Of a stretch of 64,000 nucleotides of DNA, positions 1-11,548 are shown in pieces. A program made the position numbers and the translations under genes. Source of the stretch: Clarkia xantiana subsp. parviflora (Eukaryota > Streptophyta > Magnoliopsida > Myrtales > Onagraceae); NCBI GenBank assembly GCA_036873135.1, contig JAPTYO010000007.1, positions 23,976,763 through 24,040,762 of the forward strand. The letters run 5' to 3'. Position 1 is the stretch's first letter, and every line of letters starts with the position of its first letter. The notes under the pieces were generated by a model that worked only from the letters and a program-made list of their open reading frames with translations, was not told where the DNA came from and searched no databases.

Positions 1-768
1 AAAAAAAAAAAAAAGAGGTTGTAAAAAGTTGCTGGTTTTAGAATAAAAAATAGAGTAATTAATTTTATGTAAACATAGTGTATTCCTTATATTTAAGAAT
101 GCTTATGTAAAAAATATTTAAAAAAACACGTGGATCCACTTTTAAGGATTGCTATGTAAAACCACTGCAACACGTTTTTTCATTTTACATTAAAAAAAAC
201 ATGTATGACCCACCTTTATGTAATCCATATGTAATATCACTGTGGATGCTCTTATCGTATTTTTCATCAATTTACTAAGTTTTTCATATATATTTTTTGG
301 CCAAAATTTTTCATATATATTTTTTTAAAATTTCCCTAATTCGAACCTTCGAACAAACCAACAAAAATTTTAATAGGTTCAATCAAAATCAAACCCAGAA
401 AATGTGTTACTGAGTTCAATTGATCCCGATGTTTGATTTTGGAGAAAAAAATTGAACAAAAAAAATTGAACAAAAATGAAGTATTTTTTTTAAGAAAAAT
501 ATGATGAAGAATACAATAAAAATGATAAAGAACGTGAAGACTCATAATGTAAAATGAATATAGAAAGAGTATTTTGGATATTTATTATTTAATCTTAATA
601 TAACTGTATAGTCACATAGTAATTAATAATCATGTTTGAACCAAACGATCTTATTGACAATCACGAGTAATCCAACTATGTATTGATATGGAAATAAAAA
701 GAACAATTAACGGAGCCTCGAGTTCCCTGCAGCTGAAACCAGACCAAGCCCAAAACTATTAAATTTTA
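1..768. other. AT-rich intergenic DNA, no gene
   Basis: I see no supported gene here. It is strongly AT-rich with long A and T runs. Between about 60 and 255 it has the look of a decayed MITE (repeated 'atgtaa' and 'cacgtgg/ccac' motifs, ending in a 'gtggatgctctta' stretch), but I could not pair clean terminal repeats. Confidence 0.5.
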
Positions 769-1209
769 AAGGTGTGTTTGGCAGTGCATTTTCCAAGTGC
801 TTTTGCATTTAAAATCACTTTGGGTGAAAGCTGGAGCGTTTGGTAATACGCATTCAAATGTTTTTTTTTTTCAAAGCATTGCTTTATGAAATGCATTTTT
901 TCAAAGCGGTGCTGCTTTCTAAAAATCACTTTCTGGAAAATCACTTTTGTCATGTTTTATATTTCATTTTTACCCTTAAATTTTTTTTATAAATCCTAAG
1001 CTACCCTTAAATAAAATTTACATATTTAAAAAACTTAACAGTTAACATTACTTTTTCTTATAAAAATAACTGTATATATAAATAAATGTTAATAAATTAA
1101 AAAACTTACCTTATTATTATATACTACAATATTTATATATATAAGTTATTACAATATAATTATTATAATTATAATAATATAGAAATATACGAGAAATATG
1201 TATTGTTGA

Positions 1210-1213
<4 letters not shown>

Positions 1214-1266
<53 letters not shown>
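1214..1266. repeat. (TAA)n microsatellite
   Basis: About 17 perfect AAT/TAA units in a row. Any open frame across it is an artefact. Confidence 0.95.
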
Positions 1267-1267
<1 letters not shown>

Positions 1268-1397
1268 TGCATGTCAAGTATATTGATTAAAAATACTTTA
1301 TTCATATAAATGCATATTAATATGTAAGACAATATGTAAGCACTAATATTAAATTAGTAAATAAATAGTTTGGATAATCATATTCGACAACACTTTG

Positions 1398-1830
1398 CTA
1401 TGGGTGTAAACGAGCCGAGTCGAGTATCTTTCAAACTCGACTTGATTAAAAAGTACTGATCTTGAAAATAGTCGACCTCAAATTTCAAAAACTCGAACTC
1501 GACTCGCATCCAAACTCGACTTAATCAAACTCGTCTCGACTCGAATAGCAATCTCATTATACATCACAATAAGTTAGCATTTCTCATGACTACTCGACTC
1601 GACTCAAAAGCTCATTATACTTCACAATAAGATAATCGAGCTCAACTCGACAAGGACTCAGATTAATTATCTATATTACAAACTTGATTAAACTCGAAAA
1701 TATTTCAAGTCGAGTATTATCAAGCTTGGGCTCGACTTGACATGCTAAACAACTCAACTCGAGCTCGTCCCGACTCGAAATTTTCCGAGCCCAATTCGAA
1801 TTTCGACAAAGTCGATTCCAAGGTATGCTC
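1398..1830. repeat. ACTCGA-rich repeat, partial hAT-type MITE
   Basis: It begins with GGGTGTAAACGAGCCGAG and continues with dozens of 'actcga/tcgagt' words. This edge and composition recur in plant hAT-type MITEs. The matching right terminus is missing, so it is a truncated copy. It sits inside the larger decayed TIR element. A shorter relative occurs at about 37081-37280. Confidence 0.45.
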
Positions 1831-2340
1831 AACTCCAAAATTTTATGTTTATTACACTTTCTTTCTTGCAATTTAATTATGACAAGTAAATATGTATATA
1901 AGATGAATATATTGTATTGTACATTTTTTTTTTCAAAAAAAAAAAAACATATTTTGTGTTAACTGTAAAATAATATATAATACAATGTAATAATATTTAA
2001 TTAATATGTAATTTTTTTTGCCAAGAAATTTAGTCAAATTAATTTTAAGCTAAATATGTTACAAAAACACATATTTAGGAAAAACACTTTCTAATGCAAG
2101 TTTAAAATGATACTATTATGTTTGATTACATTATCTTAATCCACTTTTTCCTAATCTACTTTAAATGTAAGTACTTTTCTAAAGTAAAAGCACTGTCAAA
2201 CTCACCATAAGTCGCATAACTACCTAAAGACCCCCTATCTGCTAAAGACCATTTGCAGACAAAACTGCTGTGATAATAGAGAGATGAAATCTCATACCTA
2301 GGAGGAAGAAAGAAACTAATGATAAGGTAGAAAATGCACG

Positions 2341-4380
2341 TATGAATTCGTCTGCGTATACACCGATGTACGCATTTCTTTCTATTTTCTTTCGATCGGT
2401 TCTCAGATTGAGTTAATTCATTCGATTATACATGATTTCTTTCCCACAAAAATCTTATTGACTTAAATCAGAAAATGATGATTGATTAAAAAGTTTGATA
2501 TAGTTACTAGATTGTAGGGTTTATGGACACCTCTTTCAAATCAGTATAAATCCTAGATGATTTCTTGTTCTGGATGACAGAATTAGGAATTTAGCATAAT
2601 TTTGTTTTTATTGTTGCTGGAGTGGCTATATATTGAGTCATGGATTGTTCCGGTTTTGATGGTTTGTTATTGGGACGAATTCTTCTACATCATCCGAAAA
2701 GAGCACGGAGACTCGGAGAGTATTTTGATATAGTTCATAAATTGTTGGATTCATGGAGATCTCTTTCAAATCAGTATAAACCTTAGATGATTTCTTGTTC
2801 TTGATAACAAAATTATTAGGATCATTTTGTTGTTGTTGTAGTTAAGTGGCTGTTAAAGTAATGGATTGTTCCGATTTTGATGGTTTGTTATTAGAATGAA
2901 TTCTTCTACATCATCCAAAAAGAGCTCGGACAATGCCAAATATGATAACTCGACTACATTACGTGACTTGCTTTTTGAAGTACTCCACAAAATATTGTGT
3001 TTACTCCCAATTGAAGAGGCAGTGAGAACTTGTGTCTTGTCAAGAAGGTGAGAACAGTTATGGAAATCCATGATTAGTCTATTGTTTGTACAAAGTCAAC
3101 ATAAATCAGAACCAATTGACCATTTCATTAACTTCATCGAAAAATTTTGTAGTCACCATAATCTGTATTATCCCTTTCAGATTTTTAAGCTTTGGTGTGA
3201 TCTTTATGATCATGATGTTATTCGCACCGTTTCCATAATAAGGTCGGTAATCCATAATAAGGTCGGTAATAACCGATGACCATCAAATGGAAGATATTCG
3301 TTTGGCCTCTCTAATTATTGTGAAGTTGAACCATTTGCGCTACTTCCTCCATCTTTATTTCGAAACAATGGATTAGCTTCAACTTTCCATTTGCGCTACC
3401 TGTCTCGCCGACAAGCCCGAACCACTGTCCCCACTTAGCCCAACCCAGCCAAACTAAGCATGTTGTCCTCACTTGGCCTAGAAAATGAGGAATTCTTGTT
3501 GGTTTTGAGTCATACCTCTCTTTCTTATTAATGCTCCAAATCTCTAATTTTCAATCGACGTGGTACACAAATATGGGGTATTACATATTCGCATCAGTTC
3601 CATAATAAGATCGGTAATAACTGGTGTCCACCAAATAGAAGAGATCTCCATCTTTAGTTCGTACACATTGGTGCGGATTCAACCTTCCATGAGCTCTAAT
3701 AAAGGTAGCCTTGAATTGCCTGATTTCATTTCTCTTCCAAGGTTCAAGCTTTTAGATCTTGTAGGGCTCGAGTTTACGAACTTTCACGTTGCTTCAGAAA
3801 TTGTTTTCCTGTCCATTACTAGAGGAGTTAGGTAGAGGAGTTAGGTATTTGGATGTGCTTCTTAGGATCTATCAAATCTGCTAACATTATCGGTAACACT
3901 AACCTTAAAAAGCTATCACTGGGAAAATAAAAAAACCTTAAAAGCTATCGGTATATGATGATAATCTTATGGAGCTAACCTATTTCTGTAACCTTGAGCA
4001 TGGAATTGATCGGTCCAACCTGGACAAGGTGATGCTTAGTTTTGGTGAATCGTCTGTCCCAATTCGTGGAGTTAAGCTCCTCGAACGCTTCTCTAGCATG
4101 AAGAGGTTAATGCCTCAACTCTTTTAAGATATGGTATTGTTATCCTTTCAGACTTTTAAGCTTTGGTGTGATCTTTATGATCAGGATGCTATTCGCACCG
4201 GTTCCATAATAAGGTTTGTAATAACCGATGGCCATCAAATGGAAGATATTCGTTTGACCTCTCTAATTATGGGGAAGTTGAACCATTTGCACTACCTTCC
4301 TCCATCTTTATTTCGAAACACTGGGTTAGCTTCAACTTTCCATTTGCTCTAAGCCTAACTATGTGCGAGTCAAGATTACT
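2341..4380 (+). pseudogene. F-box/LRR pseudogene A (rearranged)
   Basis: This is a dead relative of the F-box gene on the minus strand near 31-32.6 kb. Bases 2341-2371 resemble that gene's short first exon and its GT donor. The second exon starts near 2896 (MNSSTSS), followed by a readable F-box (LFEVLHKILCLLPIEEAVRTCVLSRR). The next codon, Trp in the intact paralogue, is TGA at 3049-3051. Downstream, LRR-like pieces are shuffled: the segment from about 3183 (TTTTAAGCTTTGGTGTG) recurs at 4154, and another partial copy starts near 3597. None joins into one frame. F-box proteins of this type are substrate adaptors of SCF ubiquitin ligases; this copy cannot encode one. Confidence 0.85.
2497..2955 (+). 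repeat. Direct tandem duplication, period about 230 bp
   Basis: The stretch beginning 'gatatagtt' at 2497 recurs at 2727 with the same downstream order: 'ctctttcaaatcagtataaa', 'gatgatttcttgttct', 'gattgttccg', and 'gaattcttctacatcatcc'. The units differ at scattered positions. The duplication covers the intron and the start of the second exon of the F-box pseudogene, so that exon start exists twice. Confidence 0.8.
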
Positions 4381-4828
4381 ATAGTGTGGATTAACATATC
4401 AATAAGCATTAACTATGTAATATGGTATAATAATTCAAATGTTCAACAATAAGTATTAGGTTTAGAACTCTTCGGTCTGGTTCATAACCAGCATTTTAGT
4501 CATTACAGACTAACCTTAATAGAAGTGATAATTATTTTAAATATGGAGCAAATATATTACAAATTTTGTCCTCCCGATAATGCCTCCCGAAATACCCCTC
4601 GTGAATAAAAAAGATTATGCACTCTTAATAAGCCTAATAACAACATACTACATTTTATTGAGTTATTAGTATCAAAATCTCAGTTTACTTTGGTTTGGTA
4701 ATTTGATTGAGTTATATTTAGTTGGATTCAAGACGTTGGGTGTAATAGCTCAAACATTGTTGAGAAAATCCCCTTCTCTACAGATTCTTAGCTTTCAGGT
4801 AAATGACACTTACTTACTTACCTGTCAT

Positions 4829-5040
4829 TACTATATGTGAATTTCATTTCATTATGAACAACTAACTGTATCATTCTACTCTCAAATTTGGCACTACTCT
4901 CATTATGAACAACTAACTGTATCATAATGAAATGAAATTCACATATAGTATATTTGGGTTATCAAATTTGGCACTACTCTCATTGCTCTTTTTAGATGGC
5001 GTAGAGAGTAGTGCCAAATTTGATAACCCAAATATACTAT
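4829..5040. repeat. Nested perfect foldback inside F-box pseudogene
   Basis: Two inverted repeats sit end to end. Arms 4829-4857 and 4922-4950 are perfect complements (29 bp). Arms 4945-4981 and 5004-5040 are perfect complements (37 bp) around a 22-nt loop. Direct repeats overlap them: 4850-4874 equals 4901-4925 (25 bp), and 4882-4904 equals 4962-4984 (23 bp). The right-hand 37-bp arm is F-box coding sequence, so the left arm is an inverted copy of the gene's own start. Confidence 0.9.
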
Positions 5041-6390
5041 GTGACTTGCCTTGTGAAGTTCTTCACAAAATCTTATATTTACTCCCAATTGAAGAGGCGG
5101 TAAGAACTTGTGTCTTATCGAGAAGTTGGAAACACTTATGGAGGTTCATGACTCGTCTTTGTTCTCACAGCAACATAAGGCAGAACCAAGAGACTATTTC
5201 ATTAACTTCGTCGACAAAGTTTGCAATCACCATGATCCGTGTTATCACATACAAGGTTTTGAGCTTTGTTTGATTTATACGATCACGATGCTCTTCACAT
5301 GGGTTCCATCCTAAGGGCTGCAATACCAGATGGCCACCAAATGGAAGAGATCCGTTTGTACCTCTCGAACTATTGTGAAGTTGAACCATTTGCACTGCAT
5401 TCCTCCATCTTTAGTTCGGAAGGATTTGGTACGGCTTCAACTTTCCATATACTGCTCTAAGAAAGGTACCCTTGAATTGCATGATTCCATCTCTTTACCA
5501 AGGCTCGAGTTTTTAAAGCTTGGAGGGCTCGAGTTTAAGGACTTGATCTCGCTTCTGAAACTATTTTCGTGTCCATTACTTGAGGAGTTATGTATTTGGA
5601 AGTGCTTCTCAGGCGATACAGAAACTACTATCACTATCCGTAAACCGAACCTTAAAAAGCTATCCTAAGTGATGAACTACCTCCTTTACAAGTGCACTAC
5701 GAGAATCTTGGAGCCTTTTACTGAAACATTTTGTATGAATTCCGTATCATCGGTCAGTCAATCGACCTGGACGAGGTGGTGCTTGGTTTTGATGAATGGT
5801 CAGTCTCGATTCATGGGTATATGCTCCTCAAGAGCTTATCTAGCACGAAGAGGTTAAATCTATGCATCGACTCTTTCAAGGTATGGTATTTTGATTTAAC
5901 TTAATTCAGCTGTTTAATTTAACAAGGCGACATTGACATTGTTAGTAATCATCATGATCAGGTTTTAGATCCGCTGGCTCCATTATTCGGACAACTTCGG
6001 TTTGATAATCTTATTGAGTTATCTTTGATTGGGTTCGACTCATTGGATGTGATCATTCAAACAATGCTGATAAACTCCCATTCTCTACAGACTCTTACTA
6101 TTCAGGTAAACGATATTGTCATTTTTCATCACTATATATAAAATTTAATTTGTTGAACATCTGTATTATTCTGATAACAGAGAGTTTGGGATCGGCTCCC
6201 GATCAAATCATCTGTTCTGCTAAACCCAGTGCCGAATTGCTTCAAGACCCATTTGAAGAAGATTACAGTTTTTGTTAATGGAGTGGGAGATGTTGATTTT
6301 GTGGCTACGTTGCTAACGATTGGGCAAGTGTTGGAGGAAGTGGTTTTACAGGTTCCATGTTCGAATCTTGGAGAGACACAGTGATAGAGA
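5005..6390 (+). pseudogene. F-box/LRR/FBD pseudogene C
   Basis: A second dead F-box copy, collinear with the minus-strand gene near 31-32.6 kb. The F-box is readable (DLPCEVLHKILYLLPIEE, then CVLSRSWKHLW). Frame breaks follow near 5141, 5262 and 5455, so the LRR region is spread over three frames (for example FINFVDKVCNHHDP, then GHQMEEIRLYLSNYC, then LELHDSISLPRLEFLKL). An intron ends at about 5961 (atgatcag), followed by an exon ending LTIQ with a GT donor at about 6106. After a second intron there is an FBD-domain exon (LNPVPNCFKTHLKKITVF) to about 6384. The several frameshifts make this a pseudogene. Confidence 0.85.
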
Positions 6391-6399
6391 TGGTGAAGA

Positions 6400-8105
6400 A
6401 CCTGCCCAAGGCTTCAAAAAACTGTAGATTGTCTTGGTTCTGAAATAAACCAATTTCATTTTGTTGTTTAAATATCATACGTAAGAAGAGACAAGTTTGA
6501 TTTTTGCATAGTAATTAAGTGATGTTATTGTTAATTACCTTGGTAATTATCATTCACAGCCTGTATATCTTTATAAGACAGTTAGTTTCACATCCAAATA
6601 TTGATTTTTCAAGATATTATTAGTATCCCCATATATTTATAATTTATTATTCTTCAAGTATTAGTATTCTTATAATTAATTGTGGAGTGAAATATATGTT
6701 ATTATATATATTACTTAGATTTAAGGAATCATTAGGTAAAACAAGTGAACTATACTTTTAACCTAAAACCATTCTAACAAAGTTCGTGTTAAGGATATTT
6801 AATTAGTAAAATTAGTATGGATCAAAATATTAGTCAGGTTAGTTATCAAATTACTAGCTGAAATGTAAACACTTAAACAAATTGATAGTTTGAGTTTTTT
6901 ATTTTATAATTTGCTAGTTTAAATTTTTCTTTGTTAACAAATGATTAGATTTATCAAAGGGAATTATCATGTGCTTTGCATGAATTTAAAGAAAAAACCG
7001 GAAAATGACGAAATCTCTATCATTCATTAAATCATAAGCATATATATAACTGAAATTATAAAGTTTAACCATATATAAAAAAAATAAAAACATTCAAGAA
7101 TTGTCTTTTCTGTGATGACAATGTCATTTTAGTCGGGTTTTTTTTTTTACTTTCGTGCAAGTCACGTGATTAATTACACACAGATACATAGTTAACAATT
7201 TGTACATAAGCTAGATGTGAATTAGTAAATTGTCCAAAAAAAAAACATCAATTAGTGATAATATAGCCATTGGAATTTCAACATTTCAAAGAGTTAAATC
7301 TAATGAATGTAATTGGATTTCCAAATATGAAAATGTAGCCTAAGCCTAAACAATAATTTTTCTTTCCTACCTACTTTCTATATAAACCTAAACCCCTCCA
7401 AAAATTTGAATTCTCGCTGTCACACTCACTGGTATGCATTGGCAAGAGCAATTGCATTTGATCGCTCTGTACCTTCATCGCCATTCAGCAGCTAAGTTGA
7501 TCTGTCCGTATCTATCCCTCTTCTCCTACATTTTCTATCCATCCTCTCGTCAATCCAATCACTGAATTTGACCAGATTTTCCGTTTTGCTCAGGAACCTT
7601 TTTTTTTTTTTAATTGAAAATGAGTAGGATTCGATTCAAAATCTAGGGATTTGGTGGCTCCGGCAATGTTCTTGCCGCCTTCATGAGCTCCCGCCAATGT
7701 TCTAGGGATTTGATTGATGTTGCAGAATCCATTTTATGAAGCTCGGGTGATTGTTAATGATGGTTACATGGCTATGGAGGTATCGTTACCGATCACTGAT
7801 ATCGCAACCCGACTCGATTTAACGGAATCTTATTCGGTTCTTTACTGCAAAAATGACGTTCATCGTCCAAAACCCGCCTCATAAAATAGAAGCAGAACTC
7901 ATCAAGCAAAATCTCTTGTAAGTAACCATAAGGTTAATAATCGGAGCAAAAGCCAAATCAATACAACTTCATAAAGTAGTTTTAAGGAGTTGGGTATTCA
8001 TCTCCCTACAGAATTATTCCATCAAACCTCGAAAATTAAAGGCCATGTAGTTCAAATAAAGAAAGCTTTCTTTCTTGTTCATGGCAGCAAGAATGGGCAA
8101 AGGAC
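6400..8105. other. Intergenic region, no supported gene
   Basis: AT-rich up to about 7400. From about 7400 to 7900 the composition becomes more exon-like. A short open stretch after an AG at 7726 reads NPFYEARVIVNDGYMAM and on to a stop near 7883. I do not recognise it, and it lacks a convincing start exon. It may be an exon fragment or chance. The COX5C 3' UTR lies at the right edge. Confidence 0.4.
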
Positions 8106-8297
8106 TTACTCTTCAACAACAACACTGATCTCGCCCTTTTCCAACAGATCGTAGAAAGTTCTAACCTTTCTCTGCTCGTTCCAGTGATGCATCTTCCAGA
8201 GGCTTCCTGCAGCTAGACCCAGGGTGATACCGATCACTATCTCCTTGATAACACTCGGTCCTTTCAAGGTGGCGTGAGCAACTCTGTGGCCTGCCAT
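8106..8297 (-). CDS. COX5C: Cytochrome c oxidase subunit 5C
   Basis: A 63-residue protein starting MAGHRVAHATLKGPSVIKE, the characteristic N-terminus of plant COX5C. It is a small nuclear-encoded subunit of mitochondrial complex IV in the inner membrane. One hydrophobic segment (about residues 19-34, IKEIVIGITLGLAAGSLW) is followed by a basic stretch (HHWNEQRKVRTFYDLLEKGEI). Length matches the family (about 63-64 aa), and the coding region is a single exon, as usual. The ATG lies 9 bases after an intron acceptor (ctagtag), and a matching donor (GTGAGAAC) lies at 9484. The transcript therefore has a leader intron of about 1.18 kb, a known feature of plant COX5C genes, where such introns raise expression. 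No frame damage is seen. Confidence 0.93.
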   Translation of the reverse strand: MAGHRVAHATLKGPSVIKEIVIGITLGLAAGSLWKMHHWNEQRKVRTFYDLLEKGEISVVVEE

Positions 8298-8306
8298 TTC
8301 TTCTAA

Positions 8307-9484
8307 CTACTAGATGGAAACAAGAAAGAATGAATACCCAAAAAACACGGTTAAAAATTGATCCTTTCTGCTATACAGATAAACATAGTGATAGAAACCA
8401 GTAAACTATTTTGCATCACCAAAGGAGAGAACAATCCATTTTTGGCAGATATATAGCCTATCTTAAATGAATATTTACTAGTTATGCAAGACACTTAGAG
8501 GAAACATAACAGTGATATTGTATGATTCCTAGAACAAAGTATACAGATCACTGGATACCGCAACAAGAACATAGCAATTTGAGAGGGGGGGAAAGTCGAT
8601 AACATTCTTAAACCAGTAAACTATTCTGAACCACTGAAGAAAGAACAATCCATTTTTGGAAGATATATAGCCTCATATCTTAAATGAATCTTTACTAGTT
8701 ATGCAACACACTTAGAGGAAACACAATAGTGATATTGTATGATTCATAGATCAAAGTATACAGAGCACTGGATACAGCAACAAGAACATAGCAATTTGAG
8801 AATTGAGAGGGAAAAGTCGATAACATTCTTAAAGCACGGAAATTTATGGCAGGCAGGACCAGATTTAGACAAGATAGCATCATCATAAGCACCGCAGCCA
8901 TAGACGAAGAGACAAAGCTTCAACAAATAGATTTTTCTACAGAAGAACTAGGCATTGCAACTCCATTTCTAATTTATTGTCTCATCAAAATTTGTTTTGC
9001 ACAACACAGAAAATGTGGATGAAAGATATAGAGGAAACCCATTCCTGTGGATTTTGCTTGCAATATTTCTCCTGTAACTAACCCGAACAACAAGCCTAGC
9101 TGATTTCTCAATATGATGAAATGTATCAACAGTCTTAAACAGTGGCATCTCAATTATTGAAGTGAAAATGATTAGAGGATATTTCATCTTCATCATTACC
9201 ACTTCAATCGAAGAACTAATCTCAGTGAAGCATGGCATAATTCGAACATCAATCAGATCTGCGTTAAGTATCTAAAACACAACAACATTCCACCAACTGA
9301 CGGCAAAAAGAGAGAACCGAAACTACCAAAACAAATGAAACCAAACGGGAACAAGTCATTAGGATCGAAATCCGATCTTCGATGATCGAATAAACGAAAG
9401 CGCCGAAGATTTGTGTTAGCTCATCAACGTGCAGATCTTCCCGACGCAAATGGAAAGTCAGAAATCAGAAACTAGGGTTCTCAC
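8307..9484 (-). promoter_or_regulatory. COX5C 5'-UTR leader intron
   Basis: Donor GT at 9484-9483 (read on minus: CCAG then GTGAGAAC) and acceptor TAG just before 8306. First-exon UTR sequence lies upstream to about 9540. Leader introns of plant COX5C genes are reported to enhance expression. Splicing here is inferred from the consensus sites and family knowledge. Confidence 0.7.
8398..8833. repeat. 215-bp direct tandem duplication in COX5C leader intron
   Basis: Unit 1 (8398-8612) and unit 2 (8613-8833) both run from 'ccagtaaactatt' through 'gaacaatccatttttgg', 'tttactagttatgcaa' and 'gatattgtatgattc' to 'gtcgataacattcttaaa'. They differ at scattered positions plus a short extra 'gagaatt' in unit 2. 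This is an intronic segmental duplication of moderate age. Confidence 0.9.
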
Positions 9485-9544
9485 CTGGACTAGGAACGAC
9501 GACGGACGATGATGAGGGGACGAACTAGAAGGAGACGATTGCTT

Positions 9545-10916
9545 TAATTTCTGGTCTGTTACGAGGAACTAGATGATGAAATATGGTAAGCGGTTCTTAG
9601 ATCTGGGCTCGATCTGGGCCTTCGATTATTGCTTGAAAATTGAAGCTCAAAATTAGCCTCTAAAACTTGTTAAACACACAATTACCGCGTTAACTTTTTT
9701 TGGGCCAACCTTTAACTAATTTTTTTTTAACAAACTTGAAAAATGCGATTTTCCCTTTTTCTTATGTGAGATGCTGAGGCTAACAGTTTATACGATATGG
9801 TAGCATGATATAAATATAAAAAAAAAAAATTATATTCGTGTAAAAATATAACAGAATGATAATACGATAGTACAAATTAGCATAGTATAATTTTTGTGTC
9901 ATGTTTATAATTATGTATCACAACACGATAGCAGGATAAAATTGTGCTACTAAATCTAAGTTTAAAGTTTTTTTTTTAAGTCTTACTTAGTAACTTTTAA
10001 AATAAATAATAATCAGTTTAAATTTTATAGTTTGTCGACTCTATATTACAAATGTATGAATACCAACATCATTATTAGTAGTTTTTTAGTATATAAATTT
10101 CAATATTTTGATCTTTGCTTAAAGACATCTTCGTATATGGATGTACAACCGAATAAAGTTAACACAATACGATAGCACGACACGAGCACACACGAAAAAT
10201 TGTGTTGTGTGTTTGTAAAACGTTACACTGTAATCTTATCCTAGCACAAATTATTTACATGCACAAATTGCCACCCCTAACACCAGTTGTAAAATTCTTA
10301 TTTCAAACGTAGAATAGTCTACACTCGTATTAACACCAGCTGTAAAATTCTTATTTCAAACATAGAATAGTCTACACTCGTATTGATGATATGAATATAT
10401 TTTCATTCTCATATTTCATAATATTTAAATTTAAAATACCCATTTAAGAAATGCAAAGTTGGACGTCTACCTAATTTTGTTTAAGTAGTTTACTTGGTGG
10501 TAGCAATTAGCTGGCTAAAAGTGTAATCAATCAATCACAAAATAAAAGTCTCATATAAAGCTATTTTAGCTGGCTAAAAAAAAATGTTTAACAAGTTACA
10601 TCGACTCCGATAATTCAGTTGAGTCCACTATCACTTAAAAAGTAAATATAGTTTTTCTTTTGGCCAAGCTCAAAACATAGATAGATCTTCTTATCTTATA
10701 TATATTGTATGCCATAAATGTACATCACAATTATTATTGAAATATTACAATTTTCAGGCCTTGAGCAATTCTTCAAAACAATTTTGAACAAACCCCTCAG
10801 TTGAAGCATATCCAAAGAGGCGGCCCAAAATGGTGTGTTTATATATAGCAACCAACAAAATTGCCACCGCAGACAAATCAAGAATCACCCAATTTTACCA
10901 TAGCTTATTAGCTCTA
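9545..10916. other. Intergenic: hAT-type repeat remnant and a 53-bp tandem duplication
   Basis: From about 9790 to 10278 the sequence carries repeated 'acgatag/cacgata' words. It ends in TTGCCACCCCTA, which read on minus (TAGGGGTGGCAA) is a typical hAT-type MITE terminus; the other end is lost. Directly after it, 10279-10331 is repeated at 10332-10384 (period 53 bp, 'acaccagytgtaaaattc' to 'ctacactcgtatt') with only a few differences. No gene is seen. The 3' end of the next gene lies at the right edge. Confidence 0.55.
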
Positions 10917-11513
10917 CTAAGAGCAGGAAAGCTCACATATAGAAGTACCCTGTTGAACAGCCTTGTAGCACTGCAGACTGCACAGAGGAAGCTTCGTATT
11001 TGCGTCCCGGTACTTGTACGGATTCGGGCAACGCGGACCCGCACAGTTCTCACGAGGAGGAGGGTAGCTGTATAGTCAAAACGAAGCTCAAATTAATCAA
11101 AATAAATAGCTGAAAACAAAAGCTTTAAACAAACAAACAAACCTGCACGGCTTCGGTTCAAACATTTTTGGCAGACCCATTTCATTCGGGAATGTTATGA
11201 TGGTGCCTGTTGGCCCCATTACCCAGCGAATCGTACTGCCAGAAAGCATCGATGCAGTGGCGGCTTTCTCCTATAATATGCAATATTAGAGACACCAATA
11301 CTAAAGCGAATGAGCAATGCTGTTACATGTAAGAAAGTAACATTTGTTACTAGATTCTCATCTTTAAGGCAACCACTAATACCTCTTTCATTGCTTCCTG
11401 ACGCTTCTTGTTCTTCTCTTCACGCTTCTTCCTGTTGGAATCTTGTCCGAGAATTTTTCTGATAGCTTCAGCCTGCAGATTTTTTTAAGAAAAGTTGTCA
11501 TTTTTTTAAAAAA

Positions 11514-11548
<35 letters not shown>

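Larger units (their letters stand above)
769..2207. mobile_element. Decayed TIR element (MITE-like) with nested repeats
   Basis: The left edge starts GGTGTGTTTGGCAGTGC and the right edge, read on the other strand, starts GGTGAGTTTGACAGTGC. The two form an imperfect terminal inverted repeat rich in 'agtgctttt' motifs. Many plant hAT-type MITEs look like this. No target duplication is visible at the edges. A TAA microsatellite and a block of 'gagtcgag' repeats lie inside, so later insertions or expansions have stretched it to about 1.4 kb. No transposase is present. Confidence 0.4.

Noticed and set aside
7726..7883. Possible small gene with NPFYEARVIVNDGYMAM
   Set aside because: Briefly compared with sedlin/TRAPP-type proteins because of NPFYE, but the rest does not fit and no start exon was found.
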